Position numbers and translations under genes: made by a program. The notes under the pieces are model-generated. The model saw only the letters and a program-made list of their open reading frames with translations, did not search any database and was not told the origin of the DNA. This document shows positions 22,901-29,904 of a stretch of 40,000 nucleotides of DNA, one piece after another (the first letter of the stretch is position 1; the number at the start of each line of letters is the position of its first letter). Source of the stretch: Cristatella mucedo (taxonomy: Eukaryota > Bryozoa > Phylactolaemata > Cristatellidae); NCBI GenBank assembly GCA_009760855.2, contig WPIO01000248.1, positions 1 through 40,000 on the forward strand, written 5' to 3'.

Positions 22901-25336
22901 ACTCTTGATAAGAGGCGAGCGATGATTCACCTCACCCCTGACAGCCTTGGCTCTAGTCCGGCTGTCGTGATTTTAAATGCGGAACTACGCCATGCACACC
23001 CGAGTATTTTTGTGACGTGGTAACTGCGGCAGCGATGGTGCACTGCCAACATTCTACACGTTCGTGGGAGCGTACAAGTGCTTGCCCCAACGCTTCCCAG
23101 AGACAAGTGATCGCTGGCATGCTCGTGCATGGAAACTTCAACGCAGAGACAAAAACATTGCGAGCATAGCAAACGCTGCTACAGAAAATGGCTGCTGATA
23201 GCTTACTTTTGAACTTTCGGGTAAGTGCTGGCCTGGGTGGCAGAGCTGCCCTGCTGCTTATGATGCTTTGGCCACACACAATCCACCCAATCTAGCTGCC
23301 GGACCTGCAAAGCACTCGCAAGATGGCAGAGTAGGATGCGACGGCACAGCGGCAGCGCAATGCCAAGGGCACGTCGACGGCGATAGCACGATGGCACCGG
23401 CCGGCGAAAGCACTTACCACTCGAGGTGCTTCGACGTGCCGCGACATGGGAGTGTTGCTGAACTCTAAGCGCACTGCTGGCGGCAGAGCATGCAAGCTGT
23501 CTGCTTCTTCGATGGCTGCCACCGAGCAGCGAGCCGTCCAGTCGCCTATGGTCGTCGTCTGGGAATCTTCTCCCACGATATCGGCAGTGCAATTTTCACC
23601 GGCACATTTAGAGATGTCGCTTGCGCTGATCATATAGCTCGGAACTCTGACGAAGAATTAAGATGCGACCACCAATGCCGCGGCTGCCGCCCGATCAAAG
23701 CACCCCTCCAGCAAGCGGCAAGCCGCGGGCCGAGGCGACCCATAATTGAATGCAACAAAATGGTGGGGGTGGGGAGGCCGGTCATCTAGATCTACGGGGC
23801 AGCCAGAAATTCAAGCGAAGGCTACAGTACATCGGCCTCCTCACTTTACCCCTGGACTCGAGCAAACAGTTCCCTGATCAAGACACACACTCGACTAACT
23901 ATTTCCTGCAATGCCTAGTCCAAACAAAATCACTGGAGTGCATGCAAGCGAGCCACTGTCTGCAAGTTCAATAATAGTGAAAATAATAACCAAAATACAA
24001 TACACTGGTAATTGTGCCATCGTCAATGAATTTAAGCTCTTGCTATGTACTTTACATTTCATTCAGCTTGATCGGTCGGCAAGTAGCTGCCATAGCATGC
24101 ATACCTCAAACCCAGGCTTGTCTTATCCATCACCACCAAAGGACCGGAAAAGCCATGCTGCTGAATGTAACAAAGATTCAGATCTAAAAAATAAATGCAA
24201 TGACTATAGCAGCACTTGCCGGTGGACCAAATAGACAGCCAGCAGTGACTATTGATCCAGCAACTCGTTAGTGTGAGACGAAAGAAAGCTGTAGAGCACT
24301 GCATGCTGAGTAGCAAGAGATCAGCTGCATGTCTGCATATAGTTCTTATGCTGGGGTCACGTGAAACATGGTCGAGTTTCATCAACGCACCCATGCCCAA
24401 GCGATCAAATAAAAGCCCCATGCGAGGGTCCAACAGCCGCCCACCAAAAGAATAGCAAATGACCGAGACTTGCTGCACCATTACAGGTCGGATTATTATC
24501 TGCTATCAACGTGACTAGTAAAAGTAGATCGAACTCTTCATGCTAGAGAAAACCCACGACTGGTGGCAGTGAGCTGAAGCCCTTGGACCATGATGGTGCA
24601 CTAAGCAACAGCTTTCACACCCACAGTCCCGAAGTCATAGTTTCGAATCCTTCTGTGAGCTATTCTTTATTGCTGGTGCAAACGTTGGTGATTGCCTTTA
24701 AGGCTCTCAGTCGCTGTACAAAAGAAGCTGTTAAATCAGCGAGTAAATACTTGGAGTTTCATTAGACAGCTTCGCGATGTTAACGTGTGAGCACAGTCTA
24801 GCCCCCACCCCAATGCTGATCGCTGTCGGTCAGTCGAAAAGTCCCGAACAGCTCAAGCACACAAACACACACACACATGCACACATACACAACAACATAC
24901 ACAACAACATACACAATAAAAACAAATAAAAGAACCAACAAAGGTCAATGGCAGATGTATTATCAAGATTATCACACGTTATCGAGATCATCAAAACACG
25001 GCACCGGGTAAGCCAGGTTAGTAAATGTTGTAACTTGTTGATTGTGAATATGAGCATGCAGCTCGAGTCTATTTTCGACTACGACGGTTTGTTCTACACA
25101 AAGGCTCATTTTCACCGCTATTCCGACTTCCTACTTGAAAGCTCTGCAAAACTCACGTTAAATGTGAGAACCATCGTGCAAACTGCACAACCAATGAAGC
25201 CAACAGAGATGCTGCAGCCACGCGAACATCTTTCGCACTATCGATGCAAGTCAGACGAGACATACCTGTAGCACTGATGTGTTTGATAAAATTGCCGGAA
25301 TACTTCGCAGAGGAAAGCTTGGTCTGTATGTCAAGG
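4805..25336 (-). CDS. KDM2-like: KDM2-like gene (JmjC + CXXC), exons e1-e11 with introns
   Basis: KDM2 proteins bind unmethylated CpG through a CXXC finger and demethylate H3K36 through a JmjC domain in the nucleus. Eleven minus-strand exons (25266-25336, 24391-24468, 23418-23644, 23207-23304, 22074-22167, 20203-20418, 19346-19509, 16352-16480, 14200-14433, 5394-5684, 4805-4945) give family landmarks in the right order. These include [43 protein letters not shown] and the CXXC finger. Phases agree at every join except e5-e6, which is unresolved. The JmjC iron and cofactor residues are changed, but frames and splice sites are kept, so I read it as an expressed, divergent paralogue and not a pseudogene. 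Start codon, 5' exon(s) and 3' end are not established. CFP1 and DNMT1 also have CXXC fingers, but the [20 protein letters not shown] set points to KDM2. Confidence 0.8.
5394..5684 (-). CDS. KDM2-like: KDM2-like exon e10 (Ser/Thr/Ala-rich linker)
   Basis: A 97-codon exon, phase 0 on both sides, with acceptor ATTTCAG/GTA and donor CGACAG/GTATGC. The product is low-complexity and probably disordered: it begins [12 protein letters not shown], includes [14 protein letters not shown] and [12 protein letters not shown], and ends TRLENQRQ just before the CXXC exon. KDM2 has a comparable disordered basic/Pro/Ser region here. A second donor-like GTGAGT lies 20 bases downstream and would change the frame. 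Confidence 0.65.
6001..6064. repeat. CA-rich microsatellite
   Basis: Imperfect (CA)n with TACACA interruptions. Confidence 0.85.
6105..6340 (+). mobile_element. LINE-B 3' UTR fragment
   Basis: Colinear with the LINE-B UTR at 3340-3540 but on the other strand. It ends AGAGATTGAGTTCTCTGATG and a TTATTATTATTG tail. Confidence 0.75.
6430..7372 (-). mobile_element. LINE-A copy, RT C-terminal half
   Basis: Reading the minus strand gives [16 protein letters not shown], then [17 protein letters not shown], then the conserved 3' end shared with 7511-7860. It is truncated before the YADD motif and carries frameshifts. Confidence 0.8.
7372..7515. repeat. Two diverged ~65-bp direct repeats between LINE-A copies
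   Basis: TATTGCCAAAAGTACCTATG at 7387 and TACTGCCAAAAATAGCTCTT at 7466 begin similar blocks that both run into CGAGCATA. Period about 79 bases, roughly 70 percent similar by eye. Confidence 0.5.
7511..8990 (-). mobile_element. LINE-A copy, 5' truncated, decayed
   Basis: The minus strand encodes [20 protein letters not shown] and [19 protein letters not shown] at 8573-8926, GYHLYADDI at about 8518-8545 (YADD is the RT active site, followed by a TAG in place of Gln), and [20 protein letters not shown] with [15 protein letters not shown] at 7765-8181. The tail near 7511-7530 contains ATTACATTAC on the minus strand. Homology to the plus-strand copy ends abruptly at about 8987, next to unrelated sequence. 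Confidence 0.85.
9963..10084. repeat. 122-bp segment bounded by a 13-bp inverted repeat
   Basis: ATGGGGTGTGTCA (9963-9975) and TGACACGCCCCAT (10072-10084) are inverted with one mismatch. TTATAAA lies inside. It could be a tiny MITE or chance. Confidence 0.35.
10157..10211 (-). CDS. Possible small exon
   Basis: The acceptor is GATGCTTTCAG and the donor CAGTG/GTATGT, 55 bases apart. Only one frame is open and reads [17 protein letters not shown]. No family match. Support is splice signals and openness only. Confidence 0.2.
10981..11055 (-). mobile_element. LINE-B 3' tail fragment with (AAT)n
   Basis: Starts with (AAT)n at 10983-11001, then GCACTTGATAAAGCACCCTC as in other LINE-B tails. Confidence 0.65.
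12265..12337 (-). CDS. Possible small exon in the large e9-e10 intron
   Basis: A strong acceptor (TTCTTGTTTACTGTCAG) and donor (TTTAAG/GTAAGC) enclose 73 bases with only one open frame, [18 protein letters not shown] then SIAVFK. The phase does not fit between e9 and e10 without a partner exon, so it may be alternative, belong to another gene or be chance. Confidence 0.3.
14200..14433 (-). CDS. KDM2-like: KDM2-like exon e9 (helical linker)
   Basis: The exon reads [20 protein letters not shown], then [20 protein letters not shown], then [18 protein letters not shown]. It resembles the KDM2 linker of the form LTxFELxGLxxLVxxLESLP...LLxDV, which lies between the JmjC and CXXC domains. Phase is 0 at both ends. 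Two usable donors exist: AAQ/GTGAGA at 14227-14232 and PAE/GTGAGG at 14194-14199. I chose the longer form because the extra 11 codons still look like helix. I first considered a BACK domain and dropped it on context. Confidence 0.6.
14850..14943 (-). mobile_element. SINE-1, 3' part (interrupted)
   Basis: A minus-strand SINE: tail CATTTATATAGCACCCCAAG, then the tRNA-like part with B-box region (GAGCCCACGACC on plus). It breaks at ACACCTT (14937-14943) and its A-box part resumes at 15239. Confidence 0.75.
14944..15238. mobile_element. 295-bp insertion into SINE-1 with 7-bp target duplication
   Basis: GC-rich sequence that separates the two halves of SINE-1 and is flanked on both sides by ACACCTT. 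Removing it together with one ACACCTT restores the SINE order seen in three other copies. There are no clear terminal inverted repeats, poly-A or coding domain, so the class is unknown. Confidence 0.5.
15239..15265 (-). mobile_element. SINE-1, 5' part (A-box end)
   Basis: ACACCTTAACCGCTAGACC is the reverse complement of the SINE head (GGTCTAGCGGTTAAGGTG). It continues SINE-1 across the 14944-15238 insertion. Confidence 0.65.
15266..16351. other. Intron e8-e9, no element recognised
   Basis: A 31-base minus segment at 15668-15698 and a 78-base one at 16061-16138 have splice-like borders, but their phases do not fit e8 or e9. Nothing else supported. Confidence 0.4.
16352..16480 (-). CDS. KDM2-like: KDM2-like exon e8 (WYVLERYV helix)
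   Basis: The 129-base exon, phase 0 at both ends, reads [20 protein letters not shown] then [18 protein letters not shown]. Human KDM2 has [17 protein letters not shown] directly after the JmjC barrel, so this is a near-exact landmark. The acceptor is TTTGTCGTGTAG and the donor GCGAAG/GTACGG. It sits immediately upstream (5' on the minus strand begins at 16480) of an intron that contains SINE-1. Confidence 0.8.
16540..17025. repeat. CAG-rich degenerate minisatellite
   Basis: Imperfect tandem units of roughly 30-40 bases built on GAGCAGCAGCAGC and AATGGCAGGGGAA. It sits in the intron between e7 and e8. Ala/Gln/Cys-rich frames across it are repeat artefacts. Confidence 0.85.
17905..18090 (-). 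mobile_element. SINE-2 plus an adjacent partial tRNA-like head
   Basis: Tail, B box (CGCACGACCTCAGCC) and A box (CACCTTAACCGCTGGATC) appear in minus orientation. A second B-box-containing partial copy follows directly at 18042-18090. Confidence 0.7.
18203..18348 (+). mobile_element. SINE-3 (tRNA-derived), most complete copy
   Basis: Head GGAGCTGGTTTGGTCTAGCG with a Pol III A box (TGGTCTAGCGG), then a B box (GGGCTCAAGCC). The tail ATTAAGTTCTCTAGTGGCGC leads to TATATAAATG. The head looks most like tRNA-Glu or tRNA-Asp, by eye only. Confidence 0.8.
18660..18802 (-). mobile_element. SINE-4
   Basis: Full minus-strand copy: tail ACATAGCACCCCAAGAGCAC, B box (GACCCCACGACC), A box (ACCTTAACCGCTGGACG). 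Confidence 0.8.
19346..19509 (-). CDS. KDM2-like: KDM2-like exon e7 (probable end of JmjC barrel)
   Basis: This reads [17 protein letters not shown] then [20 protein letters not shown] and later [15 protein letters not shown]2 has FVIPSGWIHAVYTPTDT, LVFGGNFLHSF and QLKIYNIEDRTR. Trp and the third metal-ligand His are present, with one residue inserted. The acceptor is TACTCAG/CT. The donor CTC/GTTTGA is weak but leads in phase 0 to e8, giving [13 protein letters not shown]. The barrel strands are poorly conserved compared with the flanking exons. Confidence 0.45.
20203..20418 (-). CDS. KDM2-like: KDM2-like exon e6 (probable mid-JmjC)
   Basis: An open minus-strand segment reads [16 protein letters not shown] then [10 protein letters not shown], and later [18 protein letters not shown]2 has KKIFWLIPPTPHNLELYENW and GDIFLGDRVSDC in this order. 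The donor CTTG/GTATTA gives phase 1, which fits e7. The join to e5 is unresolved: a phase-1 start at GCAGAG/TG needs a less usual donor in e5. This exon is only moderately similar and could be misplaced. Confidence 0.4.
20655..20877 (-). mobile_element. LINE-B 3' fragment
   Basis: The reverse strand ends with FNKKLAHF and VAFTRYL, matching the C-terminal LINE-B pattern. The UTR (GAGAACTAAATTTCTTTCTA on plus) matches the family tail. Confidence 0.65.
20878..21345 (+). mobile_element. LINE-A copy, C-terminus and tail
   Basis: A nearly open frame reads [35 protein letters not shown], a TGA in place of Arg, [14 protein letters not shown], then [10 protein letters not shown] and a stop. The tail is GATACATTACATTAC. 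It abuts a minus-strand LINE-B remnant. Confidence 0.85.
22074..22167 (-). CDS. KDM2-like: KDM2-like exon e5 (JmjC core with altered catalytic residues)
   Basis: After completing Lys it reads [16 protein letters not shown] then [15 protein letters not shown]. From memory human KDM2 has YCLMSVRGCYTDFHVD then FGGTSVWYHVHRGKK. The framework (Tyr-Cys-Leu, Gly-Gly, Trp-x-His-Val, Arg-Gly) is kept. The iron ligands His and Asp become Asp and Gly, the 2-oxoglutarate-binding Thr becomes Val, and the Lys after RG becomes Gln. The acceptor has a long pyrimidine run (TTCTCTCTTTCTTTGAAG) and the donor is ATA/GTGAGT. Demethylase activity is therefore doubtful. Confidence 0.82.
22533..22715 (+). mobile_element. 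LINE-A 3' fragment
   Basis: The sequence matches the last part of LINE-A ([24 protein letters not shown] stop) and ends GAGATACATTACATT. It lies in the intron between e4 and e5 of the KDM2-like gene. Confidence 0.85.
23207..23304 (-). CDS. KDM2-like: KDM2-like exon e4 (LDWVD...YPKVQ, start of JmjC)
   Basis: It reads [18 protein letters not shown], then GSSATQAST, then YPKVQ. LDWVDxxWPxHxK and YPKVQK(Y) are hallmark KDM2 sequences at the start of the JmjC domain. The acceptor lies in a good tract (GTGCTTTGCAG) and the donor is AA/GTAAGC. The exon leaves two bases that, with the first G of e5, complete the Lys codon of YPKVQKY exactly as the family demands. This is the strongest single piece of evidence for the gene. 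Confidence 0.85.
23418..23644 (-). CDS. KDM2-like: KDM2-like exon e3 (pre-JmjC segment)
   Basis: The 227 bases begin [16 protein letters not shown], which aligns without gaps to the KDM2 stretch MPDPDFTVNDVKMCVG. It continues through [12 protein letters not shown] and ends [17 protein letters not shown], where KDM2 has LEFSHTRLE. The acceptor (CAGAG after a pyrimidine-rich run) and the donor GTG/GTAAGT are good. It is followed after a 113-base intron by e4, in phase 0. An in-frame stop lies just before the acceptor, so the exon cannot extend upstream. Confidence 0.75.
24391..24468 (-). CDS. KDM2-like: KDM2-like exon e2
   Basis: The exon reads [14 protein letters not shown] then [11 protein letters not shown]. 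From memory KDM2 has NVEYIQRGGLRDPLIF then SDGLGI here; Tyr and the Leu-x-Asp-Pro line up at the same spacing from the NF of e1. The acceptor is GCAAG/TC and the donor ATGG/GTGCGT. With those choices it takes phase 1 from e1 and hands phase 1 to e3, and all three stay in frame. The splice consensus is only fair, so the ends could move by a few bases. Confidence 0.6.
24856..24925. repeat. CA-rich microsatellite
   Basis: (CA)n followed by repeats of ACAACATACACAACA, in the e1-e2 intron. Confidence 0.85.
25266..25336 (-). CDS. KDM2-like: KDM2-like exon e1 (N-terminal KYxxNF segment)
   Basis: This reads [19 protein letters not shown] then ISAT and matches, from memory, the KDM2 segment FDLEEKLHTNKYNANFVTF that precedes the JmjC domain. 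The donor is ACAG/GTATGT, giving phase 1. The acceptor is a GGCAG at 25337-25341. The frame stays open upstream to an ATG ([11 protein letters not shown]), so this may instead be a first coding exon that starts there. The KDM2 basic N-terminus was not found, and an upstream exon in the CpG-rich block is possible. Confidence 0.6.
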
Positions 25337-26344
25337 CTGCCGATGGGGCTTTTGCATAACTGATGCATTTTTTCCCCGAGTTTTCAGTCCTAGTCACTCG
25401 TTAGGATCGACCTGCCACTGGCTAAAACAAAAGAACAGCTGACAATTCGTTGGGTGATCCATCTGGCACCTTCGGTTGATTGGCTAGCTCAGCATTGGCA
25501 ACAGCCGACATGACATGTGCCGCAGGGCGATGCCAGCCAGTGCTGTGAGCTTCTTTCGATGCTTCATTCCGGCGATTTCGTACTCACGTGACATGCTTAC
25601 ACCGGAGATGAATGGCCGGGCTAAGGGCAACATGGTTTGCGTGACGTCACGTGAGCCCAAACACCCTTCCCATCTACCCCGGTGCGAACGAATGAACTTG
25701 CCAGCAGTGGTGGAATGTCGGTGGACGAGAGATTAATTGGCATCTATTGAAGTGCAGCTACCACCATAACGGCCAGCTTACTGAGCAGTCGGCAGTCCAT
25801 GCTAGAAAGGTCCGACAGTCGCAAAGGATGCTTCGGATGCCAGTCAACCCCAAATCGGATTAGGGCTGCCAAATAACTACCCATGATGCACGCGCTTTAC
25901 CGCTAACGACCGGAAACGTGCTCGGCGTACTGCTGCCAGTAGACGACCAATCGCGATTCGCATCCGCACGAACCCTGGTGACACTTAGGAAACAGTACGC
26001 AACCAGTGTCCGCCGTCATCAGCAGCTCAGCCGGAAGCGCTCGCACGCCGACTGCCACGGAACGGCCGCCCGACGGCCACGCCCGTGGGCCTTCACGGAA
26101 AATGGGTCGCTGGTCCCTCACCCGCCAGCGGCCGCGAGCCGTCAAGCGGCGGCGCTATGCCGGAGCCAGCAGAAGTGCGGCTCTGAAGCCGGCAGCGCGG
26201 CTGCCGAAGCGCGAACACCGCCCGTCGGACACTTCGCCGGCGCCGCAGCGGCGGCGATGGCGTGCACGCGGTCGCACGCGCGGTTTGCACGCGCGTCTCG
26301 TATTAAAACGGCGAAGCGCCGCTCCCCGATGACGATATGAGCGC

Positions 26345-26384
26345 TCGCGCCCAACGCCGCCGAGCGCGCCGGCGTTGGGCGCGA
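26345..26384. repeat. Perfect 15-bp inverted repeat, 10-bp spacer
   Basis: The left arm 26345-26359 (TCGCGCCCAACGCCG) is the exact reverse complement of the right arm 26370-26384 (CGGCGTTGGGCGCGA). It can form a GC-rich hairpin or cruciform and lies within the CpG-rich block. Confidence 0.85.
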
Positions 26385-27021
26385 CCAAAAAGGACAGCGG
26401 CGGCGCGAAGCCGGCAACCTGCCGCACAATACTGCAGACCTGCTCGCGGCGTTGGAGCCGGAGCGCTGGCACCTAAATCGCGGTGCGTCGGCGGTATTCG
26501 CCGTTCGCCGAAATGCACCTACTGGCCTGGTAGTACGAATACGGCATTTACTTACCCTTAGCTGACACAGCGCTGCCTCCGCGCTTATCCGAAATCAAAA
26601 TTCCGTTCGGCTACGGCTACCGAAAGTTGAGAGGCGGCGCGTCCGTTCACGCACTGGGCTGCTATAACCGGGAGGTCCTACGTCATCAGAACGAGAGCCA
26701 TAACGGCGTGACGCCCACCTGCTGTAGCACCTGGCTGGGGCGCCCCTGGCGGGTTACTTAGATTGGAAATCGTGGGGCTAAAGGTTTTCAGCTTACTTAT
26801 CGATAGGCTATAGATTTCCTGCCGGCGTCAAGTGGTGCGGCCATGCACGTCCGCGACGCACATCCGCATTCACGGAGCGCCGCACACGTCGAGCGGAAAA
26901 CGAGCGGGCTGGACGGCGCGGCCGGCCGCCCCCGTCGAGCGGCCGACTGATCGGGTTCGCTTTTGAGCATGCTCTTTGAGCCGGTGGCCGTCTGGCTCGC
27001 TCTCGGCAGCTTTCGGCGGGT

Positions 27022-27038
27022 ACCGCCGCTTCGGCGGT
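27022..27038. repeat. 7-bp hairpin in the CpG-rich block
   Basis: ACCGCCG and CGGCGGT are separated by CTT. Function unknown. Confidence 0.6.
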
Positions 27039-28563
27039 CTTAGAGCCAAGATCTTAGCAAACTGTTAACTTGCTCTTTGCACCACCTGCCTGCACGAACT
27101 TCCGACGGCGCTGCCGCCGACTTGCCGTTCGTCAAGTTCCGACCTCCGGATATTGTGTAAGCGGAGCATTTCTTTACACGGAGCTGGGCTGAGGATCGAG
27201 GGACATATCGCACCCATCTATCCCCCAGTCGCTCGCGGCACTCGCGCTAATGTAGTTGGGGACCTTGCTGCGACTGCTCACGCCAGCCTAGGGCGATGCT
27301 CCGCCAGGCTGTGCGGGTGGGTGGGGCGCGAGCACACAAGAAGCTCTAGCGGCAGGTCCATCGGTTGCAACCGCGTCGGCGGCGACTGCGCTCTTTCGAT
27401 ACTGCGCTGGCTACCCGCCTCCAAGGCGTCGACGTCTGGCCCAGCTAGACGGAAAGCTGGCTGGCTGGCTAGCTAGGTACTCCGGCCCCCCAAGCAGTCG
27501 TAACGTCGTGGAGCAGCAACTTTCGCTGTCCTCTGACTGCCACTTTTTAAGCGGTATATCGCGATTTAGCAGTTTGGCACTACGACTAATGACGGCAGCG
27601 GCCGAGGAGAATACGGAAATCTTCGACATGACTGTCAATTGAAAATATGCTGGTCGCTTCAGGGCGAAGCTCCGATTTAGATTTATCATTCGTGTGTACT
27701 CTGTTTTGAGTGCTAGCGAAGCGACATCGAATTTGGTGAACAGATAAAATCGAACGTATACTACGATATTAGCTCAAAATGCGAGCTTGGCCAGGCTGAT
27801 TTCTGGGCGACGATAGCTCAGAATTAAAGTGGATTGCTTCGGATTGAGGTGATTCGTCGAACCTGTTAGCACCTGCACACTCTCGAAACAGATTGTCGGT
27901 TACGGTTGACGTTCCTGTAGAGTAGGTATAATAGAGGGACTCACTGTTTTGCCTAACCGTCTGCTGCTATTGTATCACTCAGCGTAGCCATGGTCACCAG
28001 TGTCGATGTTGTACAGTCTGTAACCAGCACTGTGCCCATAGCAAACTTGGCTGACACGGCTGTATGAGCAAACGAAGCTGTGTTAGCTCCGATAATGAAT
28101 TCAAGCTTAGAGTTTAGTTCTAAGGGCTATGGTGAAGTAAGAGGGTATTATAATGACACTCTAAAAAGTAAGACTAACTACAACGTGTTTATCGAACTTA
28201 AATACAAACATATTCTGGCAGCATGCAATAGCCTGCTATGAGCTCTGTGCCCACAGTACACTTATGCGGCTCTATGATCAAACGACGTCGTATTAGCTGG
28301 AGCTGGAGCTGTCTGCCTCATAGGCCATTCTCACCGAAGGGCCAGAGTGGTCTCTGATCTACAACTGTCAGCTGGCGCTGAGCTGTGACCTTGATTGGAT
28401 CGACCTTCCTGCTAGTTTGTATTTGACTTGCTGCCCTGTTGTGAGTCGGGTGGGTGGGGGCTGATCATGTGCTGGCAGCCTCCCCTTGATTCACCAACCA
28501 TGTCAAGCAGTGCACTTCCCTCATCTTTAGCCACAGTAGCCCGTACAAGTGTGCTCCGGCTTG

Positions 28564-28901
28564 TAGCGTTTGCTCTGGCTGTGGCACTCCACTAGTTTTT
28601 CGAACGGTGGCATCGAATCTTCGCAGTCGCCACAAATTGGCAGGCTGTGACTGGCTTATGCATGCATGTATGTATGTATGTATGTATGTATCTCCGTCTG
28701 CAACTTCACAAAGTCATACAGACTATGTGGGTGTTACGTAGGAGAGTTCAAAGCGGCCACTTCGTTCTCTAATAGGCTCATGTGCTATGAGGACTTTTTG
28801 CACGATGTGACAGATCAGGGCTATGCAACCGTAGAAGACTTGCTGCTAAAGGTGAATTGAAAGTGGAGCGCGACCACTATGGTCAACTGTGCGTGTCTGC
28901 A
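28564..28901 (+). pseudogene. Exon-like segment X1, disrupted paralogue of X2
   Basis: It aligns to X2 (CSGCGTPLVFRTVA; NRLMCYEDFLHDVTDQGYAT; KGELKVERDHYGQLCVSA) and keeps the donor GCA/GTAAGT. It is interrupted by the LINE-A fragment at 28657-28752 and by a 13-base loss near 28850 that shifts the frame. Confidence 0.5.
28657..28752 (-). mobile_element. Short LINE-A 3' end with ATGT-repeat tail
   Basis: A minus-strand LINE-A tail (TCTCCGTCTGCAACTTC on the plus strand) with an (ATGT)n run at 28660-28691 is embedded in the exon-like segment of the first duplication copy. The second copy lacks it. Confidence 0.75.
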
Positions 28902-29311
28902 GTAAGTACCAGCGCATGACATGCTAGCTCGATCGCTCCTGCTTTGACGTCCTGCAGGGTGCTTTGTCGTGTGCTCGTGAGGCTCACCGCTCAAGATTCT
29001 GCCTACCCGTTCCTTGGAGCTTGTTGGAAGTGCCAGATTAGAGATCGAGGCATTTCAGTTATTCCGCCCACCTTTAGTTGGCTGCCTATGCTTGTGGCCC
29101 CTCCCCGCTCTTATTCTTAATGGCATACCCACTGTCCCAGGGATGGATTGGGAGCACCGGTCGGGTTCACCACCTGTGGGCAAGCCCAATTAGACCAAAT
29201 TTTCTCCTGAAAAATTTTCAACTTTGACCACGACTGGTTTCAACGTGGGAGCAACCTGTGGTAAGGCGGAAGTTTGGGAAGTGTTTTCCTCCATATATAC
29301 GCCCTTGTCAG

Positions 29312-29420
29312 TGGTCAAGTACCTGAAATACTCAAAAGACTGGACAAGATTAAAGAGCGTCAGACAGCACAACTTTGATCTCCTCTGTGTCTGGAGCATC
29401 AGTGGACTACATCATATAAT
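29312..29420 (+). pseudogene. Exon-like segment Y1, frameshifted
   Basis: Paralogue of Y2. It reads VPEILKRLDKIKERQTAQL and then meets a stop caused by a one-base difference. Confidence 0.35.
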
Positions 29421-29796
29421 AGTATCATCAAGTGGTTAGACCCAATGCCTGATCAAGCTTGACTTGATATTCCATGCTCGTTAGCCACAAGATTTCAGGT
29501 GCCCAGCCACCCATCGCAGGCTCGGGGAGAGAGAGAGATTGTGTGTCTTTGATTTCAGTGCTCTGCAGACTTTGAAGAATAGTGCCAATATTTAGCGTCA
29601 GCTAGCACTGACAAGTACTGGCAACTTCTGCTGCAGCAGCCGCTTTGTCGGCGCCATTGGTGACTGGTTAGCAAATAACCTAGCTTCGCTTTGGGGACAT
29701 GTGCAACAAGCCGTCAGGAATAGCTCTTCCTCAACTCGGTCAAAGGAGCAGGAAAAGTGCTCATAAAGCCAGTGTGCATGTATCCTTTCTTCTCAG

Positions 29797-29904
29797 GACG
29801 CAGGCTTGCCGGTTGTGCCTTAAGGATATTGGTCGTCACTCTTGTATGACAGTGGCTCTGGCAGTGGCTGCTCTTGTGCAGTTTCACGAAGACACAGCAC
29901 GGAA
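29797..29904 (+). CDS. Exon candidate V, unknown protein
   Basis: A very good acceptor (TATCCTTTCTTCTCAG) and donor (CGGAA/GTAAGC) enclose 108 bases with a single open frame, TQACRLCLKDIGRHSC then MTVALAVAALVQFHEDTA. Divisible by three, so it is skippable. It follows duplication copy 1; the equivalent place after copy 2 falls at the window end. No family recognised. Confidence 0.4.

Larger units (their letters stand above)
25900..27480. promoter_or_regulatory. CpG-rich block, possible promoter of the KDM2-like gene
   Basis: GC content and CpG frequency are visibly much higher here than in the AT-richer flanks (runs such as GCGGCGGCGATGGCG around 26240-26260). The block begins about 560 bases upstream of e1 of the minus-strand gene and ends shortly before the plus-strand duplicated segments. 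It could be a bidirectional CpG-island promoter. Open frames inside it overlap on both strands, are arginine-rich and look like by-products of base composition. No TATA box is evident at a defined distance. Confidence 0.4.
27950..29700 (+). repeat. Segmental duplication, copy 1
   Basis: Collinear with 37950-39860 over roughly 1.75-1.9 kb in direct orientation. Shared marks include AGCACTGTGCCCATAGCA, CTAGTTTTTCGAACGGTGGC, the exon-like segments and TTTTCCTCCATATATACG. This copy carries a LINE-A fragment, a 13-base loss and single-base frameshifts. Confidence 0.75.

Noticed and set aside
23189-23220. Plus-strand first exon [11 protein letters not shown] with GTAAGT donor
   Set aside because: It lies over the end of minus-strand exon e4 and its splice site; the KDM2 landmarks make the minus strand far more likely.
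25900-26560. Arg/Ala-rich proteins on both strands
   Set aside because: Overlapping frames produced by high GC content and the palindrome; no domain, no splice context.
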